Positions 9,281 to 18,222 of a DNA stretch of 64,000 bases are shown here, piece by piece (position 1 is the first letter of the stretch; the number at the start of each line of letters is the position of its first letter). This DNA comes from an uncultured Bacteroidales bacterium (lineage in GTDB: Bacteria; Bacteroidota; Bacteroidia; Bacteroidales; Muribaculaceae), in assembly GCA_902776835.1 (NCBI GenBank), contig CACYRK010000004.1:108170-172169 (forward strand), in the 5' to 3' direction. The notes beneath the pieces were generated by a model. The model did not search any database and was not told the DNA's origin. It worked only from the letters and a program-made list of their open reading frames with translations. The translations under genes were made by a program, and so were the position numbers.

Positions 9281-11923
9281 ATGAAAAAATCGCTACTTTC
9301 GAGAGTTGGAACGCTCGTGGCCACACTGCTGTTGACCGCCCTGGCAAGCCAGGCGGCCCAATTTATGCAGCCTAAGCGCGAGTTCCGCTCGGCATGGGTC
9401 GCCACTGTGTGGTGCCTCGACTGGCCCGGCACACAAGCCGGTGGCGAAAACGCCGCAGCAAAGCAAAAGCAACAGATGATTGCGCTGCTCGACTCGCTGC
9501 ACAACAACAATTTCAACGCCATCAACTTCCAGGTGCGCTCGATGTGCGACGCCATGTACGAATCGAGTTACGAGCCCTGGTCGAGTTACCTCACCGGCAC
9601 GCGCGGCCAGGCACCGACCTACGACCCGCTGGCGTTTGTCGTCGAGGAGTGCCACAAGCGCGGCATGGAGTGCCACGCCTGGGTCAACCCCTACCGCTTC
9701 AGTTCCGGAACCGACTGGAACACCGCCGCCGACCTCGACCTGAAAAACAACGGGTGGCTGATTCGCTACGGCAACTACATCGTGCTCGACCCGGGACAGC
9801 AACGCACCATCGACCGCATCGTGAATGTGTGCCGCGAAATCATCACCAAGTATGACGTCGACGGCGTGCTCTACGACGACTATTTCTACCCCAACAACAT
9901 TCCCGAGAGCAGCGCCGCCGAAGACTATCAGGAGTGGCTCGACTCAGGCACCACGCTCAGCATCGGCAACTGGCGTCGCGACAACGTGAACCGCATGGTG
10001 GCCGCTGTGTACAACATGATTCAGGAGACGCGTCCCGAGGTGCGCTTCGGCATCTCGCCGGCTGGCGTGGCCGCATCGAGTTCGGCCGTTGCCAGCCAGT
10101 ATGGCGTCACGCCGTGCCCGGGCAGCGACTGGCAGTACAACACTATCTACAGCGACCCGCTGGCATGGATGAGCGCCCACACCATCGACTACATGTCGCC
10201 ACAGGTGTATTGGCACATCGGTAACTCCGCCGCTGACTACGGCAAAATCGTGCCTTGGTGGAACATGGTGGCCCAGAAGATGGGGCGCCACATGTACGTG
10301 TCGCACAGCATCAGCGAGTTGCGCGCCACCAGCATCGGCTCGGAGAACCCCACCCCTGGCATGACCTACAACACGGCATACCTCTACGACGAGTACGCCA
10401 ACCAGGTGGAGTTAATGCGCACCACCAACGAGGACGGTGCCTATGGCTCGATTTACTACTCGTGCAAGTATCTGTATAACCTCAATGCGCCCGAGTCGTT
10501 TGCTCACTACCTCAAGCGCGTGGTCTACCGCACACCGGCGCTGCCGCCCGCAATGACGTGGAAACCCGAGAGCGAAGTGGCCGCTGTGACCGACCTGGCC
10601 TTTGACGGCACCACGCTCACATGGAGCGAGCGCGACAATGTGCGCTACACCATCTACGCCTTCCCGCGCTCGATGACGCAGGAGCAGTTTGGCTTCGAGG
10701 GCGAGTATCTGCTGGGCATGAGTTACTATCCCAACTTTGTGATTCCTGAGGACAAGCGCGACGACTACCAATATGCCGTGTGCATCTTTGACCGCGTTGG
10801 CTATGAGTATAACCCGGCATTCTACGGCAGCAGTTACGAGCCGCTGGCGGCCCCCACGCTGATCAGCCCGGCTAACGAGGAGCAGGTGTATCACCCCTTC
10901 AACTTCACATGGGAGCCCGTTGAGGGCGCCACGAGTTACGTGGTTGAGATTTCGCGCGACGCCAGCATGGAGCAGGTGCTGCAGCGCATCACCGTCGACA
11001 GCGAGATGATGTCGTCGACGCTCATCGCCGACCTGGAGAACGGCCAGACGCATTACTGGCGCGTCCTCTCAGAGGCCGACGGTCGCGCTCAGGGCCGCAG
11101 CGAGGTGCGTGCCTTCGTGCCCACCCTGTTGCTGATGGGCTACCCCACCGAGGGCGAGGTGCAGGTGCCGCGTCCCTTCACCGCCACCTGGAACGCTCCG
11201 AGCGAGGAGTGCGTGGCTACGCTGACCATCGCCAGCGACCCCGAGATGGAGAATGTGGTGTACACCGCCACGGCAACCGGCTCGTCGGCCGAGGTGCCCA
11301 GCACAGCGCTTAATGCCGGCACACGCTACTACATCACCGTTGCGCTCAACTATGAGGGCACCGACATGATTACGCCAGTCACGGAATTCGTCACCGAGTT
11401 CGACGTGCCGACGTTTATCGTGCCCATCGACGGCGGCATCCTCTATGCCGACGACCACGTGACCGTGGAGCCGCAGAGCGAGGCGGTGAGTTACACCATT
11501 GAACTCTCGAATAGCCCCACCACCTGGGGACGCTATCGCTACACCGAGACAATCAAGGACGGCAACACCAGCAGCGCCAAGGCAGCCAGCGAGATCAAGG
11601 TGAACAGCAAGTTGCTGGTCGACGGCGACACCTACTATGCCCGCGCCCGCCTCTCGTATCTCAACGCCGATGGACAGTCGCGCAACACCGACTTCTGCCC
11701 AGTAATCACGTTTGTGTACAGCGCAAGCAACCGTCCCACGGTCGCCGTTGGCGATGTCAATGGCGACGGCACAATCGACGGTAACGACCTGAACACCCTC
11801 GTGAACATCTTGCTGGGCAAGGACAACGCCGAGAACTACGCCGGCCGCGCCAACGTGGATGGCCAGGGCGGTGTCGACGGCAACGACCTGAACAAACTCA
11901 TCAACATAATCCTTGGCAAATAA
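9281..11923 (+). CDS. Secreted GHL10-type (DUF187) glycoside hydrolase with dockerin-like tail
   Basis: An 880-residue exported protein. The signal peptide ends near SQAA (~residue 25). Residues ~32-410 form a GHL10/DUF187 TIM barrel: EFRSAWVATVWCLDWP, NFNAINFQVRSMCDAMYES, GMECHAWVNPYR, YDVDGVLYDDYFYP and VRFGISPAGV. These proteins resemble GH10/GH13-like hydrolases and some act on peptidoglycan or polysaccharides; the substrate here is unknown. Residues ~430-810 hold fibronectin-III-like beta modules. The end is a dockerin-like pair, DVNGDGTIDGND and NVDGQGGVDGND, ending LINIILGK, as in the genes at 4917 and 32078. No partner scaffold is visible. Confidence 0.87.
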   Translation: MKKSLLSRVGTLVATLLLTALASQAAQFMQPKREFRSAWVATVWCLDWPGTQAGGENAAAKQKQQMIALLDSLHNNNFNAINFQVRSMCDAMYESSYEPWSSYLTGTRGQAPTYDPLAFVVEECHKRGMECHAWVNPYRFSSGTDWNTAADLDLKNNGWLIRYGNYIVLDPGQQRTIDRIVNVCREIITKYDVDGVLYDDYFYPNNIPESSAAEDYQEWLDSGTTLSIGNWRRDNVNRMVAAVYNMIQETRPEVRFGISPAGVAASSSAVASQYGVTPCPGSDWQYNTIYSDPLAWMSAHTIDYMSPQVYWHIGNSAADYGKIVPWWNMVAQKMGRHMYVSHSISELRATSIGSENPTPGMTYNTAYLYDEYANQVELMRTTNEDGAYGSIYYSCKYLYNLNAPESFAHYLKRVVYRTPALPPAMTWKPESEVAAVTDLAFDGTTLTWSERDNVRYTIYAFPRSMTQEQFGFEGEYLLGMSYYPNFVIPEDKRDDYQYAVCIFDRVGYEYNPAFYGSSYEPLAAPTLISPANEEQVYHPFNFTWEPVEGATSYVVEISRDASMEQVLQRITVDSEMMSSTLIADLENGQTHYWRVLSEADGRAQGRSEVRAFVPTLLLMGYPTEGEVQVPRPFTATWNAPSEECVATLTIASDPEMENVVYTATATGSSAEVPSTALNAGTRYYITVALNYEGTDMITPVTEFVTEFDVPTFIVPIDGGILYADDHVTVEPQSEAVSYTIELSNSPTTWGRYRYTETIKDGNTSSAKAASEIKVNSKLLVDGDTYYARARLSYLNADGQSRNTDFCPVITFVYSASNRPTVAVGDVNGDGTIDGNDLNTLVNILLGKDNAENYAGRANVDGQGGVDGNDLNKLINIILGK

Positions 11924-11940
11924 TTGCCAGATTATTTGAT
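11900..11940 (+). terminator. Imperfect hairpin spanning the stop codon of the GHL10 gene
   Basis: The final codons (11900-11919) pair with 11924-11940, with a few unpaired bases and the stop in the loop. A short heptamer run (11938-11959) follows. It has the same architecture as at 6930, 32067 and 63850. Confidence 0.5.
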
Positions 11941-11957
11941 AGATTAGAAATTACAGA

Positions 11958-13445
11958 TTGGCGGGTAATTCAGCACGACATAGCATAATATTTGAGCAGG
12001 CCATTGCCACAGCCTTTATCCTGGCTGTGGTGGTGGCTGCGCTCATGCTTGTGTCGCCCGACTCGCCGCTGCACTACGCCAACGCGCGCTACGACTCGGC
12101 AACGTTTATGACCGCCGCTGTGGCGTGGGCTTATGGCATGACGCCTTACGTCGACTTTGCCGACAGCAAGGGCCCGCTGCTGTGGCTCATCTACCGTATG
12201 GGCTACGCATTGAGCCCGGGCAGTTACACAGGGGTATTTATCCTGTCGGTGCTTAGTTACACCGTCGTGCTGGCGGTGATTTGGCGCATGGCGCGCCGCG
12301 AATTGGGCACGTCGTGGCAGGCCCACGCGGTGGCCGCGCTGATGCTGCTGGCATTTTTCAACCCCGTCTTTTTCAACGAGGTGCGCGCCGAAGACTTCGC
12401 GCAACTGCCGCTGGTTACGTGCCTGGCAGCCACCTGGGCGGCACGGCGCGGCTCATTGTCGGTCGCGCGGGCAGGGGCGTTGCAGGGCCTGGCGTTAGGG
12501 GCGCTGACGCTCATCAAGTTTAACCTCGCCGCAATGGCCGCCGTGTGGACCGTCATCCTGCTGGTGACGGCGCGCCGGCAATGGGGCCGTGTGGCGGTCG
12601 CCACCATTGCGGGCTTCGCGCTGATGGTGCTGCCCTGGCTGGCATATTTCTGGCACGAAGGTGCTCTGGGAGCGTTTTTCACCGAATATTTCTTCCACAC
12701 CGCCACCACAACGGCCGCGGTGACCCACCTGAGCGTCGCCAACTACCTGACCGGCTGGGGGCGCATCGGCGTGCTCACCCTGCTGTCGCTGGCGGTGATG
12801 GCAATAGGCATCGCGTGGTGGTGCCGATATCGCAAGCAGCACCGCCTGCCTCTGTGGGCGGCCTTTTTGTGGTTCTTAGCGGTGACCATGCTGCTGGCTC
12901 GGCAGGGGCATCACTGGGTGTCGATGTCGCTGTTTGCCCTGCCTGGGGCCGCCGCATTGCTGCGCTGGCTGGGTCGCGTGAGCCGCGCGCGCCATGTCGT
13001 GGTGGGGGCCGCCGTGCTGCTTGCCTTGGCGGTGTGCCTGCTGCAAAACTACCGATCGCCGAATTACCACGACAACTTCCGCTACTACCAGCGCACCGAG
13101 TCGCTCGCCGAGCATGACGCCCTGGCGCAGCGCATCGTTGATGCCCGCGCCCACCGCATCGTGTATCTGATGTGCCAGGACGTGGGTTTCGGCTACCGTC
13201 TGCCCGCGCTGCCCGCTTGCCGATATTGGTTTACACAGGCTGGCGCCACCCCGGCCATGCAAGCCGACCAGTGGCAGTGCATCGAGGCGCACCGCACCGA
13301 TGCCGTGATGCTCTTCACCCGCAACCGCGTCCACGCCCACGACCGCCTCGTGGCCTTAGGCTACCAACCTTTCACCCCGCCTGTCGCCTCGCCCCGCTAC
13401 ACCTTATATACCCTTCCCGACGCTCTGCGCAAGCCAGAAAAATAA
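11958..13445 (+). CDS. Polytopic membrane protein, GT-C glycosyltransferase-like
   Basis: A 495-residue hydrophobic protein with roughly ten membrane helices and a ~100-residue soluble C-terminal part. Early residues YANARYDSATFMTAAVAWAYGMTPYVDFADSKGPLLWLIY match the luminal loop of GT-C enzymes (PMT/ArnT-like), where an acidic residue near the first loop is catalytic; here it could be the D in ARYDSATF or VDFADSKGP. A sugar-lipid donor is therefore likely but the acceptor is unknown. The only start before the first helix is TTG at 11958, which lies inside the heptamer-type repeat after the GHL10 gene, so the true 5' end is uncertain. Confidence 0.65.
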   Translation: MAGNSARHSIIFEQAIATAFILAVVVAALMLVSPDSPLHYANARYDSATFMTAAVAWAYGMTPYVDFADSKGPLLWLIYRMGYALSPGSYTGVFILSVLSYTVVLAVIWRMARRELGTSWQAHAVAALMLLAFFNPVFFNEVRAEDFAQLPLVTCLAATWAARRGSLSVARAGALQGLALGALTLIKFNLAAMAAVWTVILLVTARRQWGRVAVATIAGFALMVLPWLAYFWHEGALGAFFTEYFFHTATTTAAVTHLSVANYLTGWGRIGVLTLLSLAVMAIGIAWWCRYRKQHRLPLWAAFLWFLAVTMLLARQGHHWVSMSLFALPGAAALLRWLGRVSRARHVVVGAAVLLALAVCLLQNYRSPNYHDNFRYYQRTESLAEHDALAQRIVDARAHRIVYLMCQDVGFGYRLPALPACRYWFTQAGATPAMQADQWQCIEAHRTDAVMLFTRNRVHAHDRLVALGYQPFTPPVASPRYTLYTLPDALRKPEK

Positions 13446-13487
13446 ATTTTCTTGGTGTCGTAGTGTTATTGTTTCACTATTTTTACC

Positions 13488-13495
13488 TACCTTTG
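13488..13495 (+). promoter_or_regulatory. Promoter -7 box of tRNA-Ser
   Basis: TACCTTTG, a perfect TAnnTTTG box, ends 14 bases before the tRNA. TTG at 13469-13471 is a possible -33 element. Confidence 0.6.
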
Positions 13496-13508
13496 CACCC
13501 GCAATAAT

Positions 13509-13599
13509 GGAGTGATGCTCGAGTGGCTGAAGAGGCACGCCTGGAAAGCGTGTATACGTCAAAAGCGTATCCCGAGTTCGAATCTCGGTCACTCCGCCA
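13509..13599 (+). tRNA. tRNA-Ser (anticodon GGA)
   Basis: A class II tRNA with a long variable arm. Acceptor GGAGTGA pairs with TCACTCC, followed by G and an encoded CCA (13597-13599). The anticodon stem-loop CACGC-CTGGAAA-GCGTG gives GGA, and the T-loop is TTCGAAT. The encoded CCA is notable because the Glu and Leu tRNAs here lack it. Confidence 0.95.
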
Positions 13600-13696
13600 C
13601 TGTAAGATCCTCATATCGAGAGTCTTACAGTTTTATTTAGAGCGACCAAAAATAGGGTCAAAGTGATTGAAAAACTGAAAAATCGGCTTTAGATTT

Positions 13697-13725
13697 TTTG
13701 TATTCAATTATTTGTATTACCTTTG
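13697..13725 (+). promoter_or_regulatory. Promoter of tRNA-Leu
   Basis: TTTG at 13697-13700 and TACCTTTG at 13718-13725, 17 bases apart, 28 bases before the tRNA. Confidence 0.65.
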
Positions 13726-13753
13726 CAGCGCTTTTGGCGCAAGTCGCCCATTC

Positions 13754-13837
13754 GCCCGGATGGTGGAATGGTAGACACGAGGGACTTAAAATCCCTTGGC
13801 TATTACGGCTGTGTGGGTTCAAGTCCCACTCCGGGTA
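13754..13837 (+). tRNA. tRNA-Leu (anticodon TAA)
   Basis: A class II tRNA of 84 nt. Acceptor GCCCGGA pairs with TCCGGGT, discriminator A. The anticodon stem-loop AGGGA-CTTAAAA-TCCCT gives TAA. A variable arm and T-loop TTCAAGT are present. CCA is not encoded. Confidence 0.95.
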
Positions 13838-13943
13838 CAGAGATAGATTGTTAATCGCAAGGTTTTCAATCTATCTTTGTTTTTATACCCAAAAAGCCAA
13901 TCTCCAAAACCCCAGTCCCGACCAAAGCCATCAAAAAAAAAGT

Positions 13944-13972
13944 GAACAAAAAAGAACCGTCCCTTTTTGTTC
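13944..13972 (+). repeat. Hairpin repeat with GGGACGGTTC loop, copy 1 (inverted)
   Basis: Stem GAACAAAAA/TTTTTGTTC (9 bp) around the loop AGAACCGTCCC. The loop core is the reverse complement of that in copies 2 (14056-14084) and 3 (18088-18116). It lies in the 470-base non-coding stretch 13838-14306, whose only other visible content is copy 2 and the next promoter. Confidence 0.7.
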
Positions 13973-14055
13973 AAAATTCTGATTTAAACCATTGTATCCA
14001 CAAAAGGCAAAGCCTTAAATATCAACTAAAAGAAATAAAAAGTGGTGCCAAAAGT

Positions 14056-14084
14056 GAATAAAAAGGGACGGTTCTTTTTTATTC
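14056..14084 (+). repeat. Hairpin repeat with GGGACGGTTC loop, copy 2
   Basis: Stem GAATAAAAA/TTTTTATTC around GGGACGGTTCT. Compared with copy 1 the loop is inverted and the stem differs at one position on each arm, still paired. Confidence 0.7.
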
Positions 14085-14234
14085 ATTTTGAAGAAATGGA
14101 ATATGGCGGGGAGCGTCGATTTTGGGTGAAATGGATTGGGGGGATTGAGCGACGTTTTTTGTTTTTTGGCGATGTGGATTGGGAGATAGTTTCGATTTCT
14201 TGGGGTTGTGGGGTGTTTATTCGTTTTTTTTTAT

Positions 14235-14242
14235 TAAATTTG
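14235..14242 (+). promoter_or_regulatory. -7 box before tricorn-like protease
   Basis: TAAATTTG matches TAnnTTTG and lies 64 bases before the ATG at 14307. No clear -33 element. Confidence 0.5.
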
Positions 14243-14306
14243 CACGAATGTCGGCATGCCGTTACAGGCCGCCATGTATTCAGCGAATAATTTTACAGTA
14301 TATACT

Positions 14307-17300
14307 ATGAAAAAACGATTGATTTTTAGCGCTTTGCTTGCGATTATCGCTGGCACGGCATTGGCGGTGACTCCGCTATGGACGCGCTATGCGGCCATCT
14401 CGCCCGACGGGCAGCAGATAGTGTTCACTTACAAGGGCGACATCTACAAGGTTGCCAGCAGCGGCGGCAACGCTGTTCAACTGACCACTCAGTCGAGTTA
14501 TGAGATGAACCCAGTGTGGTCGCCCGACGGTAGCCTGATTGCCTTTGCGAGCGACCGCAAGGGCAACTTCGACGTGTACGTCATGCCCAGTGCTGGCGGT
14601 GCTCCCACGCGACTGACAAGCAACTCGGCCGGCGAGACGCCCTGGGCCTTCAGCGCCGACGGCAAATACATCTATTTCTCGGCTTCGATCCAAGACCCTG
14701 CCAGCAGCGCGCTGTTCCCCAGCGGGCGCATGACCGAGTTGTATCAGGTGCCCGTGGATGGTGGCCGCACCACGCAGGTGCTGGGCACTCCCGCCGAGCG
14801 TGTGAATGTGGATCCGCAGGGCCGATTCATTCTCTACCAGGACCAGAAAGGCATGGAAGACCCGCTGCGCAAGCACCACACCTCGTCGGTTACTCGCGAC
14901 CTGTGGCGCTATGACTTTGCCACCGGCACACACACCAACCTCACACGCCATGCCGGCGAGGACCGCGACCCGGTGCTCTCGCCCGACGGCAGCACGATGT
15001 ACTTCCTGAGTGAGCGCGACGGCGGCTCGTTCAACGTGTGGCAGATGCCGCTCGCCAATCCTGGTGCTCAGCCCACCGCGCTGACGCAGTTCACCACCAA
15101 CCCGGTGCGCTTCTTGAGCGTGGCACGCGACGGCACGCTGTGCTACACCTACGACGGCGAGATTTACACCCAGCGTCCCAGCGGGTCGCCCCGCAAGGTT
15201 GCCATCGACCTTTTTCACGACGATAGCGAGCAAGTGGCGCGCATGACCAAGACCAGCGGAGCCACCAGCGCCGCTGTGTCGCCCGACGGCAAGCAAGTGG
15301 CGTTTATCGTACGCGGCGAGGTGTTTGTCACCTCGGTGGAGTACGGAACCACCAAGCGCATCACCGACACCCCTCAAGCCGAGGCCGGCATCACATGGGG
15401 CGCCGACAACCGCACACTGGTGTACGCCAGCGAGCGTAACGGCAACTGGCAACTTGTGAAGGCCACCATCGAGCGCAAGGAAGACCTGAACTTCCCCAAC
15501 GCCACCCTCATCAAGGAGGAAATCCTGCTGCCCTCGACCACCATCGAGCGTGCCCAGCCCGACATCAGCCCCGACGGCAAGTGGCTGGCCTTTATCGAGG
15601 ACCGCACAAAACTCATGGTGATGGACATGGCCACTAAAAAGGTGCACCAGGTGACCGACGGCAGCACGTGGTATGAGACCAACGGCGGCTTCGGCTACTC
15701 GTGGTCGCCTGACGGCAAGTGGCTGGCCCTGGAGTTCATCGGCAACCAGCGCGACCCGTACAGCGACATAGGCATTGTGAGCGCGGCCGGCGGCCCTGTG
15801 ACCAACATCACGTGCAGCGGCTACATCAGCGAGAGCCCCGTGTGGGTGATGAACGGCAACGCCATCCTGTTCAAGAGCAACCGCTACGGCATGCGCTCGC
15901 ACGCCTCGTGGGGTTCGCAGGACGACGTGAGCCTGTGCTTCGTCAACCAGGACGCCTACGACCGTTACCGCCTGAGCAAGGAGGACTACGAATTGCTGAA
16001 GGAACTGGAGAAAGAGCAAAAGAAGGCCGAAGAGAAAAAGGACGACAAGAAAGGCAAAGACAAGGACGAGAAAGCCGAGAAGAAAGACGACAAGAAGCCC
16101 GTGGTGGTGGAACTTGAAGGCATCGAGGACCGCGTGGTGCGCCTCACGCCCAACAGCAGCGACATCGCCAGCGCCATGCTTGACGCCGACGGCGAGAACC
16201 TGTACTACCTGTCGCGCTTCGAAGGCGGCTACGACCTGTGGAAACTCGAACTTCGCAAGCGCTCCACCAAGTTGCTCAACAAACTCAACACCAAGTGGGC
16301 CAGCATCCAGCGCGACAAGGACGGCAAGAACCTGTTTATCCTGGGCGGCAGCACCATGCAGAAACTCAGTGGCGACAAACTCACCGCCATCACTTACAAG
16401 GCCGAGTTGAAGATGGACCTTGCCCAGGAGCGCGAATACATGTTTGAGCACGTCCACCGCCAGATCGACAAGCGTTTCTACAACCTCAACTTCCACGGCA
16501 TCGACTGGGCTGCGATGACCGAGACCTACCGCAAGTTCCTGCCGCATATCAATAACAACTACGACTTCGCCAACCTGCTGAGCGAGTATCTGGGCGAACT
16601 CAACGTGTCGCACACTGGAGGCCACTACTATCCGCCTACGGGCGAGGCCACGGCTCGCTTGGGCCTGCTCTTCGACTGGCAGTACACCGGCCAGGGCTTG
16701 AAGGTCGACGAGGTTCTTGCCAAGGGTCCGTTCGGCAAGTCGAGTTCCCAGGTGCGCCGCGGCACCATCGTTGAGAAAATCAACGGCACGGCCATCGACC
16801 TCGAGAACGACTACACCGCGCTGCTTAACGGCCAGGCCGGCAAGAAGACCCTGGTGTCGCTTTACGACCCGAGCACTGGCAAGCGCTGGGACGAAGTCGT
16901 GCTGCCCATCAGCAACGGAGCGATGAACGAACTGCTGTATCAGCGCTGGGTGAAGCGCAACGAGCACCTGGTCGACAGCCTGTCGGGCGGCCGCCTGGGC
17001 TACGTGCACATCAAGTCGATGGGCGACGAGAGTTACCGCAACGTGTACAGCAACATCCTTGGCAAATATAACAAGAAGGAAGGCATCGTGATCGACATCC
17101 GCTTTAACGGCGGTGGCCGCCTGCACGAGGACATCGAGGTGCTGTTCAGCGGCAACAAGTACTTCACTCAGGTGATACGCGGCCGCGAGGCGTGCGACAT
17201 GCCAAGCCGCCGCTGGAACAAACCCAGCATCATGCTCATGTGCGAGGCTTGCTACAGCAACGCTCACGGCACGCCGTGGGTCTACAAGCACACCGGCATT

Positions 17301-17543
17301 GGCAAACTCGTGGGCGCGCCCGTTGCTGGCACGATGACCAGCGTGTCGTGGGAGGACCTCCAGGACGACTCGATGCTCTTCGGCATCCCCATCATCGGCT
17401 ATCAGTTGCCCGACGGCTCTTACCTCGAGAACTCACAACTTGAGCCCGACGTGCTCGTGCTCAACGACCCCTCCACCGTGGTTCTGGGCAAGGACACCCA
17501 ACTTGAGACCGCTGTCAGCGAGTTGCTTAAGCAACTTAAGTAA
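14307..17543 (+). CDS. Tricorn-like S41 family periplasmic protease
   Basis: A 1078-residue exported protease. The frame is open from 14256, but ATG 14307 gives a proper signal peptide (MKKRLIFSALLAIIAGTALA). Residues ~25-700 are beta-propeller repeats of the TolB/WD40 type (SPDGQQIVF, WSPDGSLIAF, SPDGKWLAF). A PDZ domain covers ~785-860, then a tail-specific protease core with the nucleophile Ser984 in CYSNAHG and a downstream GTMTSVSW segment. This is the order of archaeal tricorn and its Bacteroidota homologues, which degrade peptides outside the cytoplasm. A Lys/Glu/Asp-rich insert (~566-600) interrupts the propeller region. Confidence 0.92.
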   Translation: MKKRLIFSALLAIIAGTALAVTPLWTRYAAISPDGQQIVFTYKGDIYKVASSGGNAVQLTTQSSYEMNPVWSPDGSLIAFASDRKGNFDVYVMPSAGGAPTRLTSNSAGETPWAFSADGKYIYFSASIQDPASSALFPSGRMTELYQVPVDGGRTTQVLGTPAERVNVDPQGRFILYQDQKGMEDPLRKHHTSSVTRDLWRYDFATGTHTNLTRHAGEDRDPVLSPDGSTMYFLSERDGGSFNVWQMPLANPGAQPTALTQFTTNPVRFLSVARDGTLCYTYDGEIYTQRPSGSPRKVAIDLFHDDSEQVARMTKTSGATSAAVSPDGKQVAFIVRGEVFVTSVEYGTTKRITDTPQAEAGITWGADNRTLVYASERNGNWQLVKATIERKEDLNFPNATLIKEEILLPSTTIERAQPDISPDGKWLAFIEDRTKLMVMDMATKKVHQVTDGSTWYETNGGFGYSWSPDGKWLALEFIGNQRDPYSDIGIVSAAGGPVTNITCSGYISESPVWVMNGNAILFKSNRYGMRSHASWGSQDDVSLCFVNQDAYDRYRLSKEDYELLKELEKEQKKAEEKKDDKKGKDKDEKAEKKDDKKPVVVELEGIEDRVVRLTPNSSDIASAMLDADGENLYYLSRFEGGYDLWKLELRKRSTKLLNKLNTKWASIQRDKDGKNLFILGGSTMQKLSGDKLTAITYKAELKMDLAQEREYMFEHVHRQIDKRFYNLNFHGIDWAAMTETYRKFLPHINNNYDFANLLSEYLGELNVSHTGGHYYPPTGEATARLGLLFDWQYTGQGLKVDEVLAKGPFGKSSSQVRRGTIVEKINGTAIDLENDYTALLNGQAGKKTLVSLYDPSTGKRWDEVVLPISNGAMNELLYQRWVKRNEHLVDSLSGGRLGYVHIKSMGDESYRNVYSNILGKYNKKEGIVIDIRFNGGGRLHEDIEVLFSGNKYFTQVIRGREACDMPSRRWNKPSIMLMCEACYSNAHGTPWVYKHTGIGKLVGAPVAGTMTSVSWEDLQDDSMLFGIPIIGYQLPDGSYLENSQLEPDVLVLNDPSTVVLGKDTQLETAVSELLKQLK

Positions 17544-17570
17544 TTGTTTACCAATAAATAACGCACAATT

Positions 17571-17882
17571 ATGGTATTATTAAATATTTTCGATGCTGGA
17601 AGTTCGTTCTACAACATTTGTGGACTCGTAGCCAGTGTGTGCATGTTTTTTGGCTATGTGCCGCAGGCGTGGCGCACCATTCGCACACGCAAGACCGACG
17701 ACATCGCGATGCCCACCTTCCTGATGATGGGCATTGGCGGTATCGGCTTCATGCTTCAAGGTATTATGCTTGGCCCCCTGGGCGAAGGTGCCGCGTTGTT
17801 CTTCACCAACGTGTTTACCACGGCGAGCAGTTTGATAATCTTCGTAATCAAGATGTACAACGACTATTTCAAGAAGAAATAA
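17571..17882 (+). CDS. SemiSWEET-family small sugar transporter
   Basis: A 103-residue protein with three membrane helices. Helix 1 contains GLVASVCMFFGYVPQAWRTIRTRKTDDIAMPTF, the PQ-loop/MtN3 pattern in which the Pro-Gln after helix 1 acts as the hinge. SemiSWEETs work as dimers that passively move sugars across the inner membrane. The length matches the family. It starts 27 bases after the protease stop and could be co-transcribed with it; a strong terminator follows at 17931. The maltodextrin operon begins ~800 bases downstream, but a functional link is only a guess. Confidence 0.85.
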   Translation: MVLLNIFDAGSSFYNICGLVASVCMFFGYVPQAWRTIRTRKTDDIAMPTFLMMGIGGIGFMLQGIMLGPLGEGAALFFTNVFTTASSLIIFVIKMYNDYFKKK

Positions 17883-17930
17883 CGTTTAAAAGCATTTGAC
17901 ACGCTAAAAGTTGAAATTGCGTGAATTAGG

Positions 17931-17971
17931 CGTCCGCAATGCCGATAAACAGGCGTTGCGGATGTTTTTTT
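17931..17971 (+). terminator. Terminator after SemiSWEET gene
   Basis: CGTCCGCAATGCC (17931-17943) pairs with GGCGTTGCGGATG (17952-17964) with G-T wobbles, an 8-nt loop and a run of seven T. Confidence 0.85.
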
Positions 17972-18087
17972 GAAAAAGTAAGCCCCATCAGTCGAAAAGC
18001 GATGGTTCTCGGGGTGGTGGCTCGGCGTCTTGCAGCACCTTTGTTCAATCTTTTTCGGGTTCCTCGAGAAAAGTGCAGCAGTTGACT

Positions 18088-18116
18088 GATGAAAAGGGGA
18101 CGGTCCTTTTTTCATC
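18088..18116 (+). repeat. Hairpin repeat with GGGACGGTCC loop, copy 3
   Basis: Stem GATGAAAA with the complementary TTTTCATC around a loop containing GGGGACGGTCC. The stem differs from copies 1 and 2 but still pairs. The rest of 17883-18222 holds a terminator, this hairpin and the palindrome at 18128-18154. Confidence 0.65.
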
Positions 18117-18127
18117 ATTTTCATCAC

Positions 18128-18154
18128 GCACGACGCGCCGTGGCGCGTCCCTAC
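18128..18154 (-). repeat. REP-like palindrome TGTAGGGACGCGCC, copy 1
   Basis: On the minus strand it reads TGTAGGGACGCGCCACGGCG and onward, with arms ACGCGCC/GGCGCGT at 18133-18148. It matches 48406-48427 and, more loosely, 62426-62455. Confidence 0.7.
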
Positions 18155-18222
18155 AGGCGGCTATCGATGCGCGCCAAAAAAAAAATGCAATATCCCTTGG
18201 ACTTTTACCGGACAGAGATGAT

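Noticed and set aside
14042..14290. 82-codon open frame upstream of the protease
   Set aside because: It spans the hairpin repeat and the protease promoter, has low-complexity residues and no family.
14376..17291. 971-codon open frame antisense to the tricorn-like protease
   Set aside because: Same cause; low-complexity Val/Ala/His protein and the sense strand has clear domains.
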